NCBI RefSeq assembly: GCF_900108485.1 | Contig: NZ_FNXF01000004.1 | Coordinates: forward strand, 248,001-312,000 | Source: Rheinheimera pacifica | GTDB lineage: Bacteria; Pseudomonadota; Gammaproteobacteria; Enterobacterales; Alteromonadaceae | DNA: 64,000 nucleotides | Direction: 5' to 3' | In this document: positions 25,930 to 35,295 of the stretch, piece by piece | Position numbering within the stretch: the stretch's first letter is position 1 | Layout of the letters: each line of letters starts with the position of its first letter | Program-made: the position numbers and the translations under genes | Notes under the pieces: generated by a model | The model's input: the letters and a program-made list of their open reading frames with translations, nothing else | Told to the model about the DNA's origin: nothing | The model's database searches: none

Positions 25930-27927
25930 ATGCCATCTCGTAAACAACTCGCCAATGCGATCCGTGCGCTTAGCATGGATGCGGTGCAAAAAGCTAAATC
26001 AGGTCATCCGGGTGCCCCTATGGGTATGGCTGACATTGCCGAAGTGTTATGGCGTGATTTTCTCCGGCATAACCCGCAGGATCCAAAGTGGCCAAACCGT
26101 GACCGTTTTATTCTGTCAAACGGCCATGGCTCAATGCTGTTGTATTCTTTGTTACATTTAAGTGGTTATGATTTAAGTATCGACGATTTAAAGCAATTCC
26201 GTCAGCTACACTCCAGGACGCCTGGCCACCCGGAATACGGTTATGCGCCGGGGGTGGAGACCACTACAGGCCCGCTGGGCCAGGGCATTACCAATGCAGT
26301 AGGTATGGCGATTGCAGAAAAAGCCTTAGCCGCGCAGTTTAACCAGCCGGGTTACGACATTGTTGATCATCATACTTACACCTTTTTAGGTGACGGTTGC
26401 TTGATGGAAGGTATCTCTCACGAAGCCTGTTCTTTAGCGGGTACCTTAGGTTTAGGTAAGCTGATTGCGTTTTGGGATGACAACGGTATTTCTATTGATG
26501 GTCATGTTGAAGGCTGGTTTACCGACAATACCCCTGCACGGTTTGCAGCATATGGCTGGCAGGTGATCAGCAATGTTGATGGCCACGATGCCGCCGCTAT
26601 AGAAGCCGCGATTAAACAGGCACAAGCCGAAACCGGTAAACCAACCCTGATCTGTTGCCGTACCGTTATAGGCTATGGTGCGCCGAATAAAGGTGGCAGC
26701 CATGATTGCCATGGTGCGCCACTGGGCGATACTGAAATTGCCGCAGCCCGTGATTTTCTGCAGTGGCCGCATGCGCCGTTTGATATTCCGGCTGACATTT
26801 ATGCCGATTGGGATGCCAAAGCCAAAGGCAGCGCACAGCAGCAAGATTGGCAGCAGCTGTTTGCTCGTTATAGCGCAGCATTTCCTGAACAAGCCGCAGA
26901 ATTCAGCCGCCGTGTAGCCGGTGATTTACCATCAGACTGGGCAGAGAAATCTCAGGCGTATATTAATCAGCTACAAGCTAATCCTGCCAATATTGCCAGC
27001 CGTAAAGCCTCACAAAATACACTGAATGCTTTTGGCCCTATACTGCCGGAATTTATGGGCGGCTCGGCGGATTTAGCCGGTTCTAACCTGACTATCTGGT
27101 CAGGCTCCAAACCACTTACCGGTGTTGATGCCAGTGGTAACTACATTTATTACGGTGTGCGTGAGTTTGGCATGTCGGCCATTATGAACGGTATTGCACT
27201 GCACGGCGGCTTTGTACCTTACGGTGCCACCTTTTTAATGTTTATGGAATATGCCCGTAATGCGGTGCGGATGGCCGCGTTGATGAAGCAACGGGTAATC
27301 TTCGTTTATACCCACGATTCTATTGGTTTAGGTGAAGATGGCCCAACACACCAACCGGTAGAGCAATTAGCTGCGCTGCGCGCTACGCCAAATTTGATGA
27401 ACTGGCGCCCGTGTGACCAGGTAGAGTCTGCAGTAGCCTGGAAAGCGGCGATTGAACGCACTGATGGCCCAAGCACTTTAATTTTTACCCGGCAGAACCT
27501 GGCACAACAGCAGCGTAATGCACAGCAACTGGCTGATATTACGCGCGGTGGTTATATCCTGCGTGACTGCAATGGCACGCCAGAACTGATTATTATCGCC
27601 ACCGGCTCTGAAGTTGAGCTGGCAATGCAAGCTGCAGCTAAGCTGAGCGAGCAGGGCAAGGCGGTACGTGTAGTGTCTATGCCATCAACAGATGTGTTTG
27701 AACAACAGGATGCCGCTTACCGTGAAGCCGTATTACCGGCAGCAGTAAGCAAACGAATTGCCGTAGAAGCCGGTATTACCGACTGCTGGTATAAATATGT
27801 CGGTTTAACCGGCAAAATTATCGGCATGACCAGTTTTGGCGAATCAGCACCGGCTGAGCAGTTATTTGAACACTTTGGTATTACCACTGCAAAAGTGCTC
27901 GAGGCGGCAGAACAGCTACTGGCGTAA
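25930..27927 (+). CDS. tkt: Transketolase
   Basis: Thiamine-diphosphate enzyme of the pentose phosphate pathway that transfers two-carbon units between sugar phosphates. The ATG at 25930 has an AGGAG five bases upstream (25920-25924) and gives [19 protein letters not shown] as in E. coli TktA. The TPP/Mg motif [13 protein letters not shown]...DDNGISIDG is at about residues 154-190, and the pyrimidine-domain signature [15 protein letters not shown] lies near residue 470. About 665 residues is the normal length. It heads the tkt-epd-pgk-fba cluster but is followed by its own terminator. Confidence 0.98.
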   Translation: MPSRKQLANAIRALSMDAVQKAKSGHPGAPMGMADIAEVLWRDFLRHNPQDPKWPNRDRFILSNGHGSMLLYSLLHLSGYDLSIDDLKQFRQLHSRTPGHPEYGYAPGVETTTGPLGQGITNAVGMAIAEKALAAQFNQPGYDIVDHHTYTFLGDGCLMEGISHEACSLAGTLGLGKLIAFWDDNGISIDGHVEGWFTDNTPARFAAYGWQVISNVDGHDAAAIEAAIKQAQAETGKPTLICCRTVIGYGAPNKGGSHDCHGAPLGDTEIAAARDFLQWPHAPFDIPADIYADWDAKAKGSAQQQDWQQLFARYSAAFPEQAAEFSRRVAGDLPSDWAEKSQAYINQLQANPANIASRKASQNTLNAFGPILPEFMGGSADLAGSNLTIWSGSKPLTGVDASGNYIYYGVREFGMSAIMNGIALHGGFVPYGATFLMFMEYARNAVRMAALMKQRVIFVYTHDSIGLGEDGPTHQPVEQLAALRATPNLMNWRPCDQVESAVAWKAAIERTDGPSTLIFTRQNLAQQQRNAQQLADITRGGYILRDCNGTPELIIIATGSEVELAMQAAAKLSEQGKAVRVVSMPSTDVFEQQDAAYREAVLPAAVSKRIAVEAGITDCWYKYVGLTGKIIGMTSFGESAPAEQLFEHFGITTAKVLEAAEQLLA

Positions 27928-27938
27928 TAGTTAATAAA

Positions 27939-27966
27939 ATGGGATCAGCTTTGGTCCCATTTTTTT
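27939..27966 (+). terminator. Rho-independent terminator after tkt
   Basis: ATGGGATCA pairs with TGGTCCCAT (one G-T pair) across the four-base loop GCTT and is followed by six T. It lies 11 bases after the tkt stop codon, so epd-pgk-fba probably have their own promoter or depend on read-through. Confidence 0.88.
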
Positions 27967-28015
27967 GTCATACATTTTTTTGTGGTAATTTTTTGCGTAT
28001 TGATGGCGTGGTGTG

Positions 28016-29032
28016 ATGGCAATAAGACTGGCAATAAACGGTTTTGGCCGTATTGGGCGCAATATTTTACGCGCTATTTATGAAAATGGCTGGCAACATG
28101 AACTTAACGTTGTGGCCATTAATGAGCTGGCAGATGCAAAAGGTGTAGCGCATTTGTTGAAGTATGATACTTCGCACGGACGTTTTGGTTTCAGCGTCAG
28201 TTCATATGAGGGTGGTATTAACGTTGATGGTGCAAGCATAGCGTTATTTGCAGAAGCCGATCCGCTGGCACTGCCCTGGAGTGAGCTTGACATAGATGTG
28301 GTATTAGAATGTACCGGCGTATTTCACAGCCGTGAGCATGCCAGCTGGCATTTAACTGCAGGTGCCAAAAAGGTGCTGTTCTCACACCCGGCAGATACCG
28401 ATATTGACGCCACTATTATCTATGGCATCAACCAGAGCAGCTTAACGGCGGATATGACAGTGGTGTCGGCAGGGTCTTGTACTACTAACTGCATAGTGCC
28501 GGTTATTCAGGTGCTGGATCAGTATTTTGGCGTAGAAAGTGGCACTATTACTACTATTCATGCGTCAATGAATGATCAGCAGGTAATAGATGCTTACCAT
28601 CCGGATTTACGCCGTACCCGCTCTGCCAGCCAGTCGATAATACCGGTAGATACCAAGCTGGCACTGGGGATTGAGCGCATACTGCCGCAATTTGCCGGCC
28701 GTTTTGAAGCAATAGCTGTGCGGGTACCTACGGTAAACGTGACGGCGATGGATTTAAGTGTGACACTGCATCAGGATGTCAGTATCAGTGCGGTGAATCA
28801 GGCGCTGCAGCAAGCCCGCTTTGGTGAGCTGGCCGGTATTCTGGATTACACAGAAGAGCCTTTGGTGTCAGTGGATTTTAACCACGATGCGCATTCCTGC
28901 ATTGTTGATGGCTCGCAAACCCGGGTTAGCCATAAACGGCTGGTAAAATGTCTGGTGTGGTGTGATAACGAATGGGGTTTTGCCAATCGTATGATTGACA
29001 CGGCGCGAGCCATGATGCAACCGACTTTATAA
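28016..29032 (+). CDS. epd: D-erythrose-4-phosphate dehydrogenase
   Basis: NAD-dependent dehydrogenase that converts erythrose 4-phosphate to 4-phosphoerythronate, the entry to the DXP-dependent pyridoxal phosphate pathway. It is colinear with E. coli Epd: [10 protein letters not shown] near the N-terminus, [23 protein letters not shown], catalytic Cys155 in SCTTNC, and [24 protein letters not shown], which separates Epd from GapA. I take the ATG at 28016 over the GTG directly before it. Its position between tkt and pgk matches the conserved gammaproteobacterial order. Confidence 0.96.
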   Translation: MAIRLAINGFGRIGRNILRAIYENGWQHELNVVAINELADAKGVAHLLKYDTSHGRFGFSVSSYEGGINVDGASIALFAEADPLALPWSELDIDVVLECTGVFHSREHASWHLTAGAKKVLFSHPADTDIDATIIYGINQSSLTADMTVVSAGSCTTNCIVPVIQVLDQYFGVESGTITTIHASMNDQQVIDAYHPDLRRTRSASQSIIPVDTKLALGIERILPQFAGRFEAIAVRVPTVNVTAMDLSVTLHQDVSISAVNQALQQARFGELAGILDYTEEPLVSVDFNHDAHSCIVDGSQTRVSHKRLVKCLVWCDNEWGFANRMIDTARAMMQPTL

Positions 29033-29045
29033 TAAGGAGCTTGAA

Positions 29046-30227
29046 ATGTCTGTTATTCGCATGAGCGATCTGGATCTTAACAGCAAACGCGTGCTGATCC
29101 GCGAAGATTTAAATGTACCGGTTAAAAATGGCAAAGTAACCTCGGATGCACGCCTAAAAGCAGCAATACCCACTATTGAACTGGCACTGAGCAAAGGCGC
29201 TAAAGTGATGGTAATGTCGCACCTGGGCCGGCCAGAAGAGGGCGTGTATGATGCTGAATCATCCATGCAACCCGTGGTGGATTATCTGGCAGAGGCCTTA
29301 GCGGCTCCGGTACGCTTAGCTGTAAATTATCTTGATGGTATCGACATTAACGCCGGTGAGGTGGTGGTGTTTGAAAACGTGCGCTTTAACAAGGGCGAAG
29401 GCAAAAACGATGACGTTTTAGCGCAAAAGCTGGCAGCACTTTGTGACGTATTCGTGATGGATGCCTTTGGTACCGCGCATCGTGCTCAGGCGTCAACCCA
29501 TGGTGTGGCTAAATTTGCCCCGGTAGCTTGTGCTGGCCCACTGTTGGTGGCAGAGCTGGATGCCTTAGCGGCGGCACTTAAAAACCCGAAACGGCCACTG
29601 GTTGCTATTGTTGGTGGCTCTAAAGTGTCTACCAAGCTGACAGTATTGGAATCGTTGTCCGGTATTGTCGATCAGCTCATTGTTGGCGGCGGCATTGCCA
29701 ACACCTTTATTGCAGCTAATGGTAATAATGTCGGTAAATCGCTGTATGAAGCCGATTTAATCCCTGAAGCACAGCGTTTAATGGCACAAGCCAGAGCCCG
29801 TGGCGGCAATATTCCGGTACCAACCGATGTTGTCGTGGGGCAGGCATTTAGTGAAACTACAGTTGCCACATTAAAACCGGTATCTGCGGTTGATGATGGT
29901 GATATGATTTTTGATATCGGCCCGGATACAACGGCACAACTGGTTAAAATTTTAAAGTCAGCTGGCACTATCGTCTGGAACGGCCCGGTAGGTGTATTTG
30001 AATTCGAGCAGTTTGCTGCCGGAACTAAAGAGTTGGCACAGGCGATTGCAGATAGTGACGCCTTCTCGATTGCCGGTGGCGGCGATACGCTGGCAGCGAT
30101 AGATAAATATAATATTGCAGACAAAATTTCTTATATTTCAACTGGTGGCGGGGCCTTTCTGGAGTTTTTAGAGGGTAAAACCCTGCCAGCAGTAGCTATA
30201 CTGGAACAGCGCGGCAAAACACAATAA
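29046..30227 (+). CDS. pgk: Phosphoglycerate kinase
   Basis: Glycolytic enzyme that transfers phosphate from 1,3-bisphosphoglycerate to ADP. The 393-residue product shows [18 protein letters not shown] (about residues 57-63), [26 protein letters not shown] and the nucleotide-binding [12 protein letters not shown] near residue 345. A good AAGGAG lies upstream of the ATG. It is 13 bases after epd and 45 bases before fba, so the three are probably one transcript. Confidence 0.98.
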   Translation: MSVIRMSDLDLNSKRVLIREDLNVPVKNGKVTSDARLKAAIPTIELALSKGAKVMVMSHLGRPEEGVYDAESSMQPVVDYLAEALAAPVRLAVNYLDGIDINAGEVVVFENVRFNKGEGKNDDVLAQKLAALCDVFVMDAFGTAHRAQASTHGVAKFAPVACAGPLLVAELDALAAALKNPKRPLVAIVGGSKVSTKLTVLESLSGIVDQLIVGGGIANTFIAANGNNVGKSLYEADLIPEAQRLMAQARARGGNIPVPTDVVVGQAFSETTVATLKPVSAVDDGDMIFDIGPDTTAQLVKILKSAGTIVWNGPVGVFEFEQFAAGTKELAQAIADSDAFSIAGGGDTLAAIDKYNIADKISYISTGGGAFLEFLEGKTLPAVAILEQRGKTQ

Positions 30228-30272
30228 TAATACCTTTAATAACTGTACCCTAAAAGATTAAGAGAGGATTTC

Positions 30273-31337
30273 ATGGCCCTTATTTCCCTGCGTCAAATGC
30301 TGGATCACGCTGCTGAGTTTAGCTACGGCATACCAGCTTTTAACGTAAATAACCTTGAGCAAATGCGCGCTATTATGCTGGCAGCGGATAAAACCGATAG
30401 CCCTGTTATTGTGCAGGCTTCAGCCGGGGCCCGTAAATATGCCGGTGCACCGTTTTTACGCCACCTAATTCTGGCTGCAGTAGAAGAGTTTCCGCATATT
30501 CCGGTCGTTATGCATCAGGATCACGGTACCTCACTGGGTGTTTGTCAGCGCTCTATTCAATTGGGTTTTTCTTCTGTAATGATGGATGGTTCATTAGGCG
30601 AAGATGGCAAAACACCAATGGATTACGCTTACAACGCCAATGTAACGCGCAAAGTTGTAGAAATAGCGCATGCGTGTGGTGTGTCGGTAGAGGGCGAGTT
30701 AGGTTGTTTAGGCTCACTGGAAACCGGAGCAGCCGGTGAAGAAGATGGCATAGGTGCTGATTGCATCCTAAGTCATGATCAAATGCTGACTGATCCGGAA
30801 GAAGCGGCACAGTTTGTAAGGGAAACCCAGGTTGATGCTTTGGCGATAGCTTGTGGCACCTCACACGGTGCTTATAAGTTCAGCCGGCCGCCAACAGGAG
30901 ATATCCTGGCGATTGATCGTATTAAAGCCATCCACGAACGTATTCCTGATACGCATCTGGTAATGCATGGTTCGTCTTCAGTACCACAGGAATGGCTGCA
31001 GATTATCAATGAAAATGGCGGTAAAATTCCGGAGACTTATGGTGTGCCGGTGGAGCAAATTCAGCAAGGCATTAAATATGGTGTGCGTAAGGTAAATATT
31101 GATACCGACTTGCGGTTGGCTTCTACCGGCGCAATTCGCCGTTACATGGCACAGCACCCGGCAGAGTTTGACCCGCGTAAATATTTACAGGCATCGGTAA
31201 AAGCGATGACTGAAATTTGTATTGCCCGGTATGAAGCGTTTAACGCTGCAGGCCATGGCAGTAAAATCAAAGCTATATCACTGGACGATATGGTGGCGTT
31301 ATATGTGTCAGGGAAACTGACGCCGAACATAAAATAA
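30273..31337 (+). CDS. fba: Fructose-bisphosphate aldolase, class II
   Basis: Zinc-dependent aldolase of glycolysis/gluconeogenesis, 354 residues, with AGAGAGG before its ATG. The N-terminus ([27 protein letters not shown]) and [11 protein letters not shown] place it in the class IIB form found in Vibrio, Shewanella and pseudomonads, rather than E. coli FbaA (class IIA). Zn/catalytic signatures are [22 protein letters not shown] and MHGSSSVP. A weak AT-rich hairpin (31359-31380) follows. Confidence 0.97.
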   Translation: MALISLRQMLDHAAEFSYGIPAFNVNNLEQMRAIMLAADKTDSPVIVQASAGARKYAGAPFLRHLILAAVEEFPHIPVVMHQDHGTSLGVCQRSIQLGFSSVMMDGSLGEDGKTPMDYAYNANVTRKVVEIAHACGVSVEGELGCLGSLETGAAGEEDGIGADCILSHDQMLTDPEEAAQFVRETQVDALAIACGTSHGAYKFSRPPTGDILAIDRIKAIHERIPDTHLVMHGSSSVPQEWLQIINENGGKIPETYGVPVEQIQQGIKYGVRKVNIDTDLRLASTGAIRRYMAQHPAEFDPRKYLQASVKAMTEICIARYEAFNAAGHGSKIKAISLDDMVALYVSGKLTPNIK

Positions 31338-31358
31338 GCTAAAAAATTAATGAACTAT

Positions 31359-31380
31359 AACAAATAGAACCTTATTTGTT
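31359..31380 (+). terminator. Weak AT-rich hairpin after fba
   Basis: AACAAATA pairs with TATTTGTT over a six-base loop, 22 bases past the fba stop. The stem has few G-C pairs and no proper T run follows, so it may not terminate efficiently. Confidence 0.3.
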
Positions 31381-31454
31381 TAATAGCGCATAAATTTGGG
31401 GCTAAGCCATATAAATAGCTGCATCAGAGCAGACATTCAGACGCCTGTGTTATA

Positions 31455-31483
31455 TTGACAAGGGCGTTTTTACCTGTAATGAT
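31455..31483 (+). promoter_or_regulatory. Candidate sigma-70 promoter of the TonB2-type operon
   Basis: A perfect TTGACA -35 (31455-31460) is separated by the optimal 17 bases from AATGAT (31478-31483), 4 of 6 to the -10 consensus. It would give a leader of about 95-100 bases before the DUF3450 ATG at 31586. I see no convincing Fur box around it. Confidence 0.65.
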
Positions 31484-31495
31484 GCGGATGGTTTA

Positions 31496-31544
31496 CCCTC
31501 TAACCGAGGGCCTTTTCTGTCTGTAAGAACGGCAGGGTCCTTAC
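31496..31544 (+). promoter_or_regulatory. Structured 5' leader of the TonB2-type operon
   Basis: Two short hairpins lie in the predicted leader: CCCTC/GAGGG with loop TAACC (31496-31510), followed by CCTTTT, and GTAAG/CTTAC (31523-31544). A competing CTGTC/GGCAG pairing in the same stretch would exclude the second hairpin. It matches no riboswitch class that I recognise. No folding was computed. Confidence 0.35.
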
Positions 31545-31585
31545 AACTTCAGGTTACGTTAATCAGCAATAATTGGTTGGGAACT

Positions 31586-32356
31586 ATGTTTAACAATAAA
31601 ATTCGCAAGAGTCTTGTTGCAACAGCTCTGGCCGGTACTTTCGCCCTTTCGGCGAGTGCACTGGCAACAGATTTAAAAGCTTTGCACCAGGAAGGTAGTC
31701 AGATCCAGCGCGCAGCAGTGCAGTCTCAAGAAAAAATTAATACTATATATGAGCAGTCTCAGGAATTATTAGGTGAGTACCGTCAGGTTACTGATCAAAC
31801 TGAAAACCTGAAAGTTTATAACGACTTTTTAGCTACTCTGGTTGCCGACCAGAAACGTCAGATAGACTCTGTTCAGCGTCAGATTAACGGTCTGGAAGAT
31901 ACCCGCAAAGGTACTGTTCCTTTGATGTTCCGCATGATTGATGCACTGGAAGAGTTTGTTAAAGCTGATATTCCTCTGCGTACCGAGCGCCGTATTGCCC
32001 GCGTAGAGAATTTACGTGAACTGATGGGCCGTTCAGATGTGCAATTATCTGAGCAGTATCGTCAAATTCTGGAAGCGTACAGCATTGAAGTTGGTTACGG
32101 TTCAGAAGTGGCGTCATTCCAGGGTTCATTGCCAATGAATGGTCAGGAAATCACCGTAGATTATGTTCATGTTGGTCGCCTGTCATTAATGGCGCTGGCA
32201 CTTGATGGTAACGCTGGCTGGGTGTGGAACAAGCAAACATCAAGCTGGGAACAACTGCCAGGTTCTTACCTGTCATCAGTATCTCAGTTTATCAAGATGG
32301 CGCGTCGTGAAGCCACGCTTGAGATGGATCGCGTACCACTTATCGCAGCGGAGTAA
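31586..32356 (+). CDS. DUF3450 family periplasmic coiled-coil protein
   Basis: A 256-residue exported protein. The ATG at 31586 is preferred to the TTG at 31577; a GGGA lies before it. The signal peptide runs to about residue 27 (ALSASALA), followed by a long coiled coil (about residues 35-105, Gln/Glu rich) and a globular C-terminal half with GYGSEVASFQG and GNAGWVWNKQTSSWEQLP. DUF3450 genes regularly precede TtpC-like genes in TonB2-type clusters of Vibrio and Shewanella, so a role in TonB2 energy transduction is likely. First gene of a six-gene operon. Confidence 0.88.
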   Translation: MFNNKIRKSLVATALAGTFALSASALATDLKALHQEGSQIQRAAVQSQEKINTIYEQSQELLGEYRQVTDQTENLKVYNDFLATLVADQKRQIDSVQRQINGLEDTRKGTVPLMFRMIDALEEFVKADIPLRTERRIARVENLRELMGRSDVQLSEQYRQILEAYSIEVGYGSEVASFQGSLPMNGQEITVDYVHVGRLSLMALALDGNAGWVWNKQTSSWEQLPGSYLSSVSQFIKMARREATLEMDRVPLIAAE

Positions 32357-32362
32357 GAACAC

Positions 32363-33730
32363 ATGAAACAAGCATTTAAGTCAATGTTAATTGCCGCAGC
32401 GGTAACTCTGTCCGCTGGTATTGCTTTTAACGCAACGGCCAACACCGAAAAGTTGGATCAGTTACTAGAACAATTAAAGAAAGAGCGTACCGTTGAAGGT
32501 CGTGCTAATCAGGAGCGTGAGCGTGCGTTTCTGGCAGAGCGTGCCGACAAGCAAGCCTTGCTAAATACGGCTAAAAGACAGTTCACTGAAGAAGAGAATC
32601 GTGGTAAGCGTTTACAAAAAGAATACGCTGACAACGATATTCTGATCGGTCAGAAGCAGCAGGAATTAGAAAGTGCACTGGGTACTATGGGCGAGTTGTT
32701 TGGTGTTGTTCGCCAGTCAGCTAACCAGTCTATCGGTGCTATTACGGGTTCAATCGTTAGTGCACAGTACCCTGGACGTGACGTACCGTTACGTAGTGTT
32801 GCCTCAGCTACTGAATTACCTACTTTAGGTGAGATGGAAGAGCTGTGGATGGCATTACTGACTGAAATGACTGAGTCAGGTAAAGTTGCCAAGTTTGATG
32901 CTCAGGTAGTTAAGCTGGATGGCGGTACTGAAACTAAGCGTGTTACGCGTTTTGGTACTTTCCATCTGACTACTGATTCAGAGTATCTGGTCCTTAATAG
33001 TGACACGGATCAAATCCAACCTCTGGGTCGTCAGCCACAGTCTAAAATTCATAATTCTGTAGCTGCATATCATAAGGCAAAAAGTGGTGAAATTGCTGGT
33101 CTGTATTTAGATCCGACTAAAGGCAACAGCTTACTGCGTTTAAACCAACAGCGTTCCACCTTGTTTGAATACTACCTAGCAGGCGAAGAGGTTGGTATTA
33201 TTATTACTGTGGTATTCTTTATCGGTATGTTAATTGCGCTTGAGCGTATTATTGTTCTGAGTGTTGTTGGTGGCAAAATTCGCTCTCAACTGAAAAACCT
33301 GGCTAATCCGTCAGACAGCAATCCACTGGGCCGTATCCTGCGTGTATATCATGAGAACAGAACGGCTGATGTAGAAAACCTGGAGCTGAAACTGGACGAA
33401 GCTATCCTGCGTGAAACACCAAAAGTAGAGCGTGGTATCGGTTTAATTAAGTTGTTCTCAGCAGTGGCTCCGTTACTGGGCCTGTTAGGTACTGTTATCG
33501 GTATGATTCTGACGTTCCAGCAAATTACACTGTACGGAACAGGTGATCCGAAGCTGATGGCCGGTTCAATCTCTCTGGCACTGGTAACAACTGCTCAGGG
33601 TCTTATTGCTGCAATTCCATTATTATTTGTACACTCTATTGTGTCTTCAAAAGCCAAGTCAATTCTGCACATTTTAGATGAGCAGGCTGCTGGCATTATT
33701 GCTGCGCATGCGGAGAAGGAGAAAGCCTAA
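32363..33730 (+). CDS. TtpC-like MotA/TolQ/ExbB proton channel protein
   Basis: A 455-residue protein with a signal peptide (about residues 1-26), a coiled-coil periplasmic domain (about residues 27-110), a globular middle and a C-terminal ExbB/TolQ-type module of three helices (from about residue 275). The ExbB signature is in GLIKLFSAVAPLLGLLGTVIGMILTFQQI. The length and layout match TtpC, the extra component of Vibrio TonB2 complexes. Six bases separate it from the DUF3450 gene, and its stop overlaps the exbB start (TAATG). Confidence 0.9.
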   Translation: MKQAFKSMLIAAAVTLSAGIAFNATANTEKLDQLLEQLKKERTVEGRANQERERAFLAERADKQALLNTAKRQFTEEENRGKRLQKEYADNDILIGQKQQELESALGTMGELFGVVRQSANQSIGAITGSIVSAQYPGRDVPLRSVASATELPTLGEMEELWMALLTEMTESGKVAKFDAQVVKLDGGTETKRVTRFGTFHLTTDSEYLVLNSDTDQIQPLGRQPQSKIHNSVAAYHKAKSGEIAGLYLDPTKGNSLLRLNQQRSTLFEYYLAGEEVGIIITVVFFIGMLIALERIIVLSVVGGKIRSQLKNLANPSDSNPLGRILRVYHENRTADVENLELKLDEAILRETPKVERGIGLIKLFSAVAPLLGLLGTVIGMILTFQQITLYGTGDPKLMAGSISLALVTTAQGLIAAIPLLFVHSIVSSKAKSILHILDEQAAGIIAAHAEKEKA

Positions 33731-34257
33731 TGATACTCCAGCTAGTAGAGCTGTGGGAATCTGTTCAGGATTTTATCCATACCGGTGGCAACGTGTTATA
33801 CGTTGTCGCCCTGGTACTCTTCGTCATGTGGGTATTGATGATAGAGCGGTTCTGGTTTCTTAAGGCTGAATATCCGAAGCTAAAAAAGGATATCATCGCC
33901 CGCTGGGATGCCAGAGCAGATACCACATCATGGTATGCGCATAAGATCCGTGATTGCTGGATTTCCGAGGCGTCAGATAAATTAGATCAGCGTATGCTGC
34001 TCATTAAAACCTTGGTTGCACTGTGTCCACTGGTTGGATTGTTGGGAACGGTTACCGGGATGATTGCTGTGTTCGATATTATGGCGACACAGGGAACAGG
34101 TAACCCAAGAACCATGGCAACAGGTATCTCTATGGCGACTATACCGACAATGTCGGGGCTGGTTGCGGCGATATCAGGTGTATTTTTCAGTGCGCGGTTA
34201 GACGTTCAGGTGAAGCGAGAAAAAGCAAGCCTGGCCGATAGCTTACCGCATCATTAA
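33730..34257 (+). CDS. exbB: ExbB-type biopolymer transporter subunit (TonB2 system)
   Basis: Inner-membrane channel protein that with ExbD couples the proton motive force to TonB. The 175-residue product has an N-terminal helix (VLYVVALVLFVMWVLMIERFWFL) and two further helices containing LVALCPLVGLLGTVTGMIAVFDIMA and the conserved small-residue GISMATIPTMSGLVAAISGVF. It is short, as in exbB2 of TonB2 clusters, and translationally coupled to the TtpC-like gene. Confidence 0.93.
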   Translation: MILQLVELWESVQDFIHTGGNVLYVVALVLFVMWVLMIERFWFLKAEYPKLKKDIIARWDARADTTSWYAHKIRDCWISEASDKLDQRMLLIKTLVALCPLVGLLGTVTGMIAVFDIMATQGTGNPRTMATGISMATIPTMSGLVAAISGVFFSARLDVQVKREKASLADSLPHH

Positions 34258-34269
34258 AGAGAGTTTTTT

Positions 34270-34674
34270 ATGGCCCGCAAACGTATTCGCGAAGCTGAAA
34301 CGGCAGAGATCGATATTACGCCGATGATGGATATCGTTTTCATCATGTTGATCTTCTTTATCGTTACCACTTCTTTCGTAAAAGAAGCCGGTATTGACGT
34401 AAATAAACCTGAAGCTGCTCAGGCACAAAAGAAGCCAAGCGCAACTATCTTTATTGCTATCCGTGCAAACGGTGAGATCTGGATGGATAAGCGCACAGTT
34501 GATGTTGAGCGTGTTTCAGCGAACATTGAACGGCTAAGAGCAGAGTCACCAACAGACACTATTATTGTGCAGGCAGATAAAGAAGCTAAGCACGGGATAG
34601 TGATGGAAGTTATGGATCAGATTAAAGCGGCTGACCCATCTCTGGTGATTAGTATAGCCGGGGAGACTAAGTAA
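34270..34674 (+). CDS. exbD: ExbD-type biopolymer transporter subunit (TonB2 system)
   Basis: A 134-residue, single-pass protein that works with ExbB. The membrane helix carries the essential proton-path aspartate (Asp21, in ITPMMDIVFIMLIFFIVTTSF). The periplasmic domain includes IFIAIRANGEIWMDKRTVD and TIIVQADKEAKHGIVMEVMDQIKAA, normal for ExbD/TolR. A GAGAG precedes the ATG. It lies 12 bases after exbB and two bases before tonB. Confidence 0.94.
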   Translation: MARKRIREAETAEIDITPMMDIVFIMLIFFIVTTSFVKEAGIDVNKPEAAQAQKKPSATIFIAIRANGEIWMDKRTVDVERVSANIERLRAESPTDTIIVQADKEAKHGIVMEVMDQIKAADPSLVISIAGETK

Positions 34675-34676
34675 TT

Positions 34677-35294
34677 ATGGTACGTTTCCTGACATCGTTA
34701 ATAATCGGTGGTGTGGTAACGTTTCTGTTGTTCTTAATGATGGCCACTTTACTTAAGTCGAGTGGCGATCGTAAAGCGGTTGAGCAAGAGCGTATTGTTA
34801 TTGAAATTAACACTACGCCGCCTGACTCAGAGACACAGACCCGGCGGCCACCACCGCCGCCACCACCACCACCACCGGCTCAGCCGCCTAAAGCGCCTCA
34901 GCCAGAGCCTGAAACAGCTAACGCTGCGGGTGCAATAGGTTTCAATATGCCTGGGCTTAGTTTAGGTGCAGGCGCAGGCGGGTTAGGCGATCCTTCCGGC
35001 ATGATGCGGGATGGTGATGCAACGCCAATCGTTCGTATTGAGCCGCGCTATCCTGTGCAGGCTGCACGTGATGGTTTGCAAGGCTGGGTTAAACTTCGTT
35101 TCAGCATTATGGAAGACGGTAGTGTTGATGAAGTAGAAGTGATTGAAGCGGAGCCGCGCCGGGTGTTTGACCGTGAAGCTATCCGCGCACTGCGTCGCTG
35201 GAAATACAGCCCGAAAGTTGTTGATGGTAAGCCGTTAAAGCAAACTGGCCAACAAGTTCAGCTGGACTTCACACTAGATATGGCAGGGGGTTAA
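34677..35294 (+). CDS. tonB: TonB-type energy transducer (TonB2)
   Basis: A 205-residue transducer that carries energy from ExbB-ExbD to outer-membrane receptors. One N-terminal membrane helix (about residues 5-25) is followed by a short Pro-rich linker with ten prolines in a row (34848-34877), a Gly-rich segment and a C-terminal TonB domain: VRIEPRYPVQAARDGLQGWVKL and REAIRALRRWKYSPKVVDGKP. The short linker is typical of TonB2 rather than TonB1. The remaining genes of the operon support the assignment. Confidence 0.94.
   Translation: MVRFLTSLIIGGVVTFLLFLMMATLLKSSGDRKAVEQERIVIEINTTPPDSETQTRRPPPPPPPPPPAQPPKAPQPEPETANAAGAIGFNMPGLSLGAGAGGLGDPSGMMRDGDATPIVRIEPRYPVQAARDGLQGWVKLRFSIMEDGSVDEVEVIEAEPRRVFDREAIRALRRWKYSPKVVDGKPLKQTGQQVQLDFTLDMAGG
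34848..34877 (+). repeat. CCA/CCG triplet run coding for ten prolines in TonB
   Basis: Ten consecutive proline codons (eight positions are CCA or part of a CCA run, the rest CCG) form an in-frame trinucleotide tract. It is prone to length change in multiples of three and should need elongation factor P for translation. Confidence 0.9.
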
Positions 35295-35295
35295 T

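Noticed and set aside
31338..31585. Fur box before the TonB2-type operon
   Set aside because: No stretch resembles the GATAATGATAATCATTATC consensus well enough.
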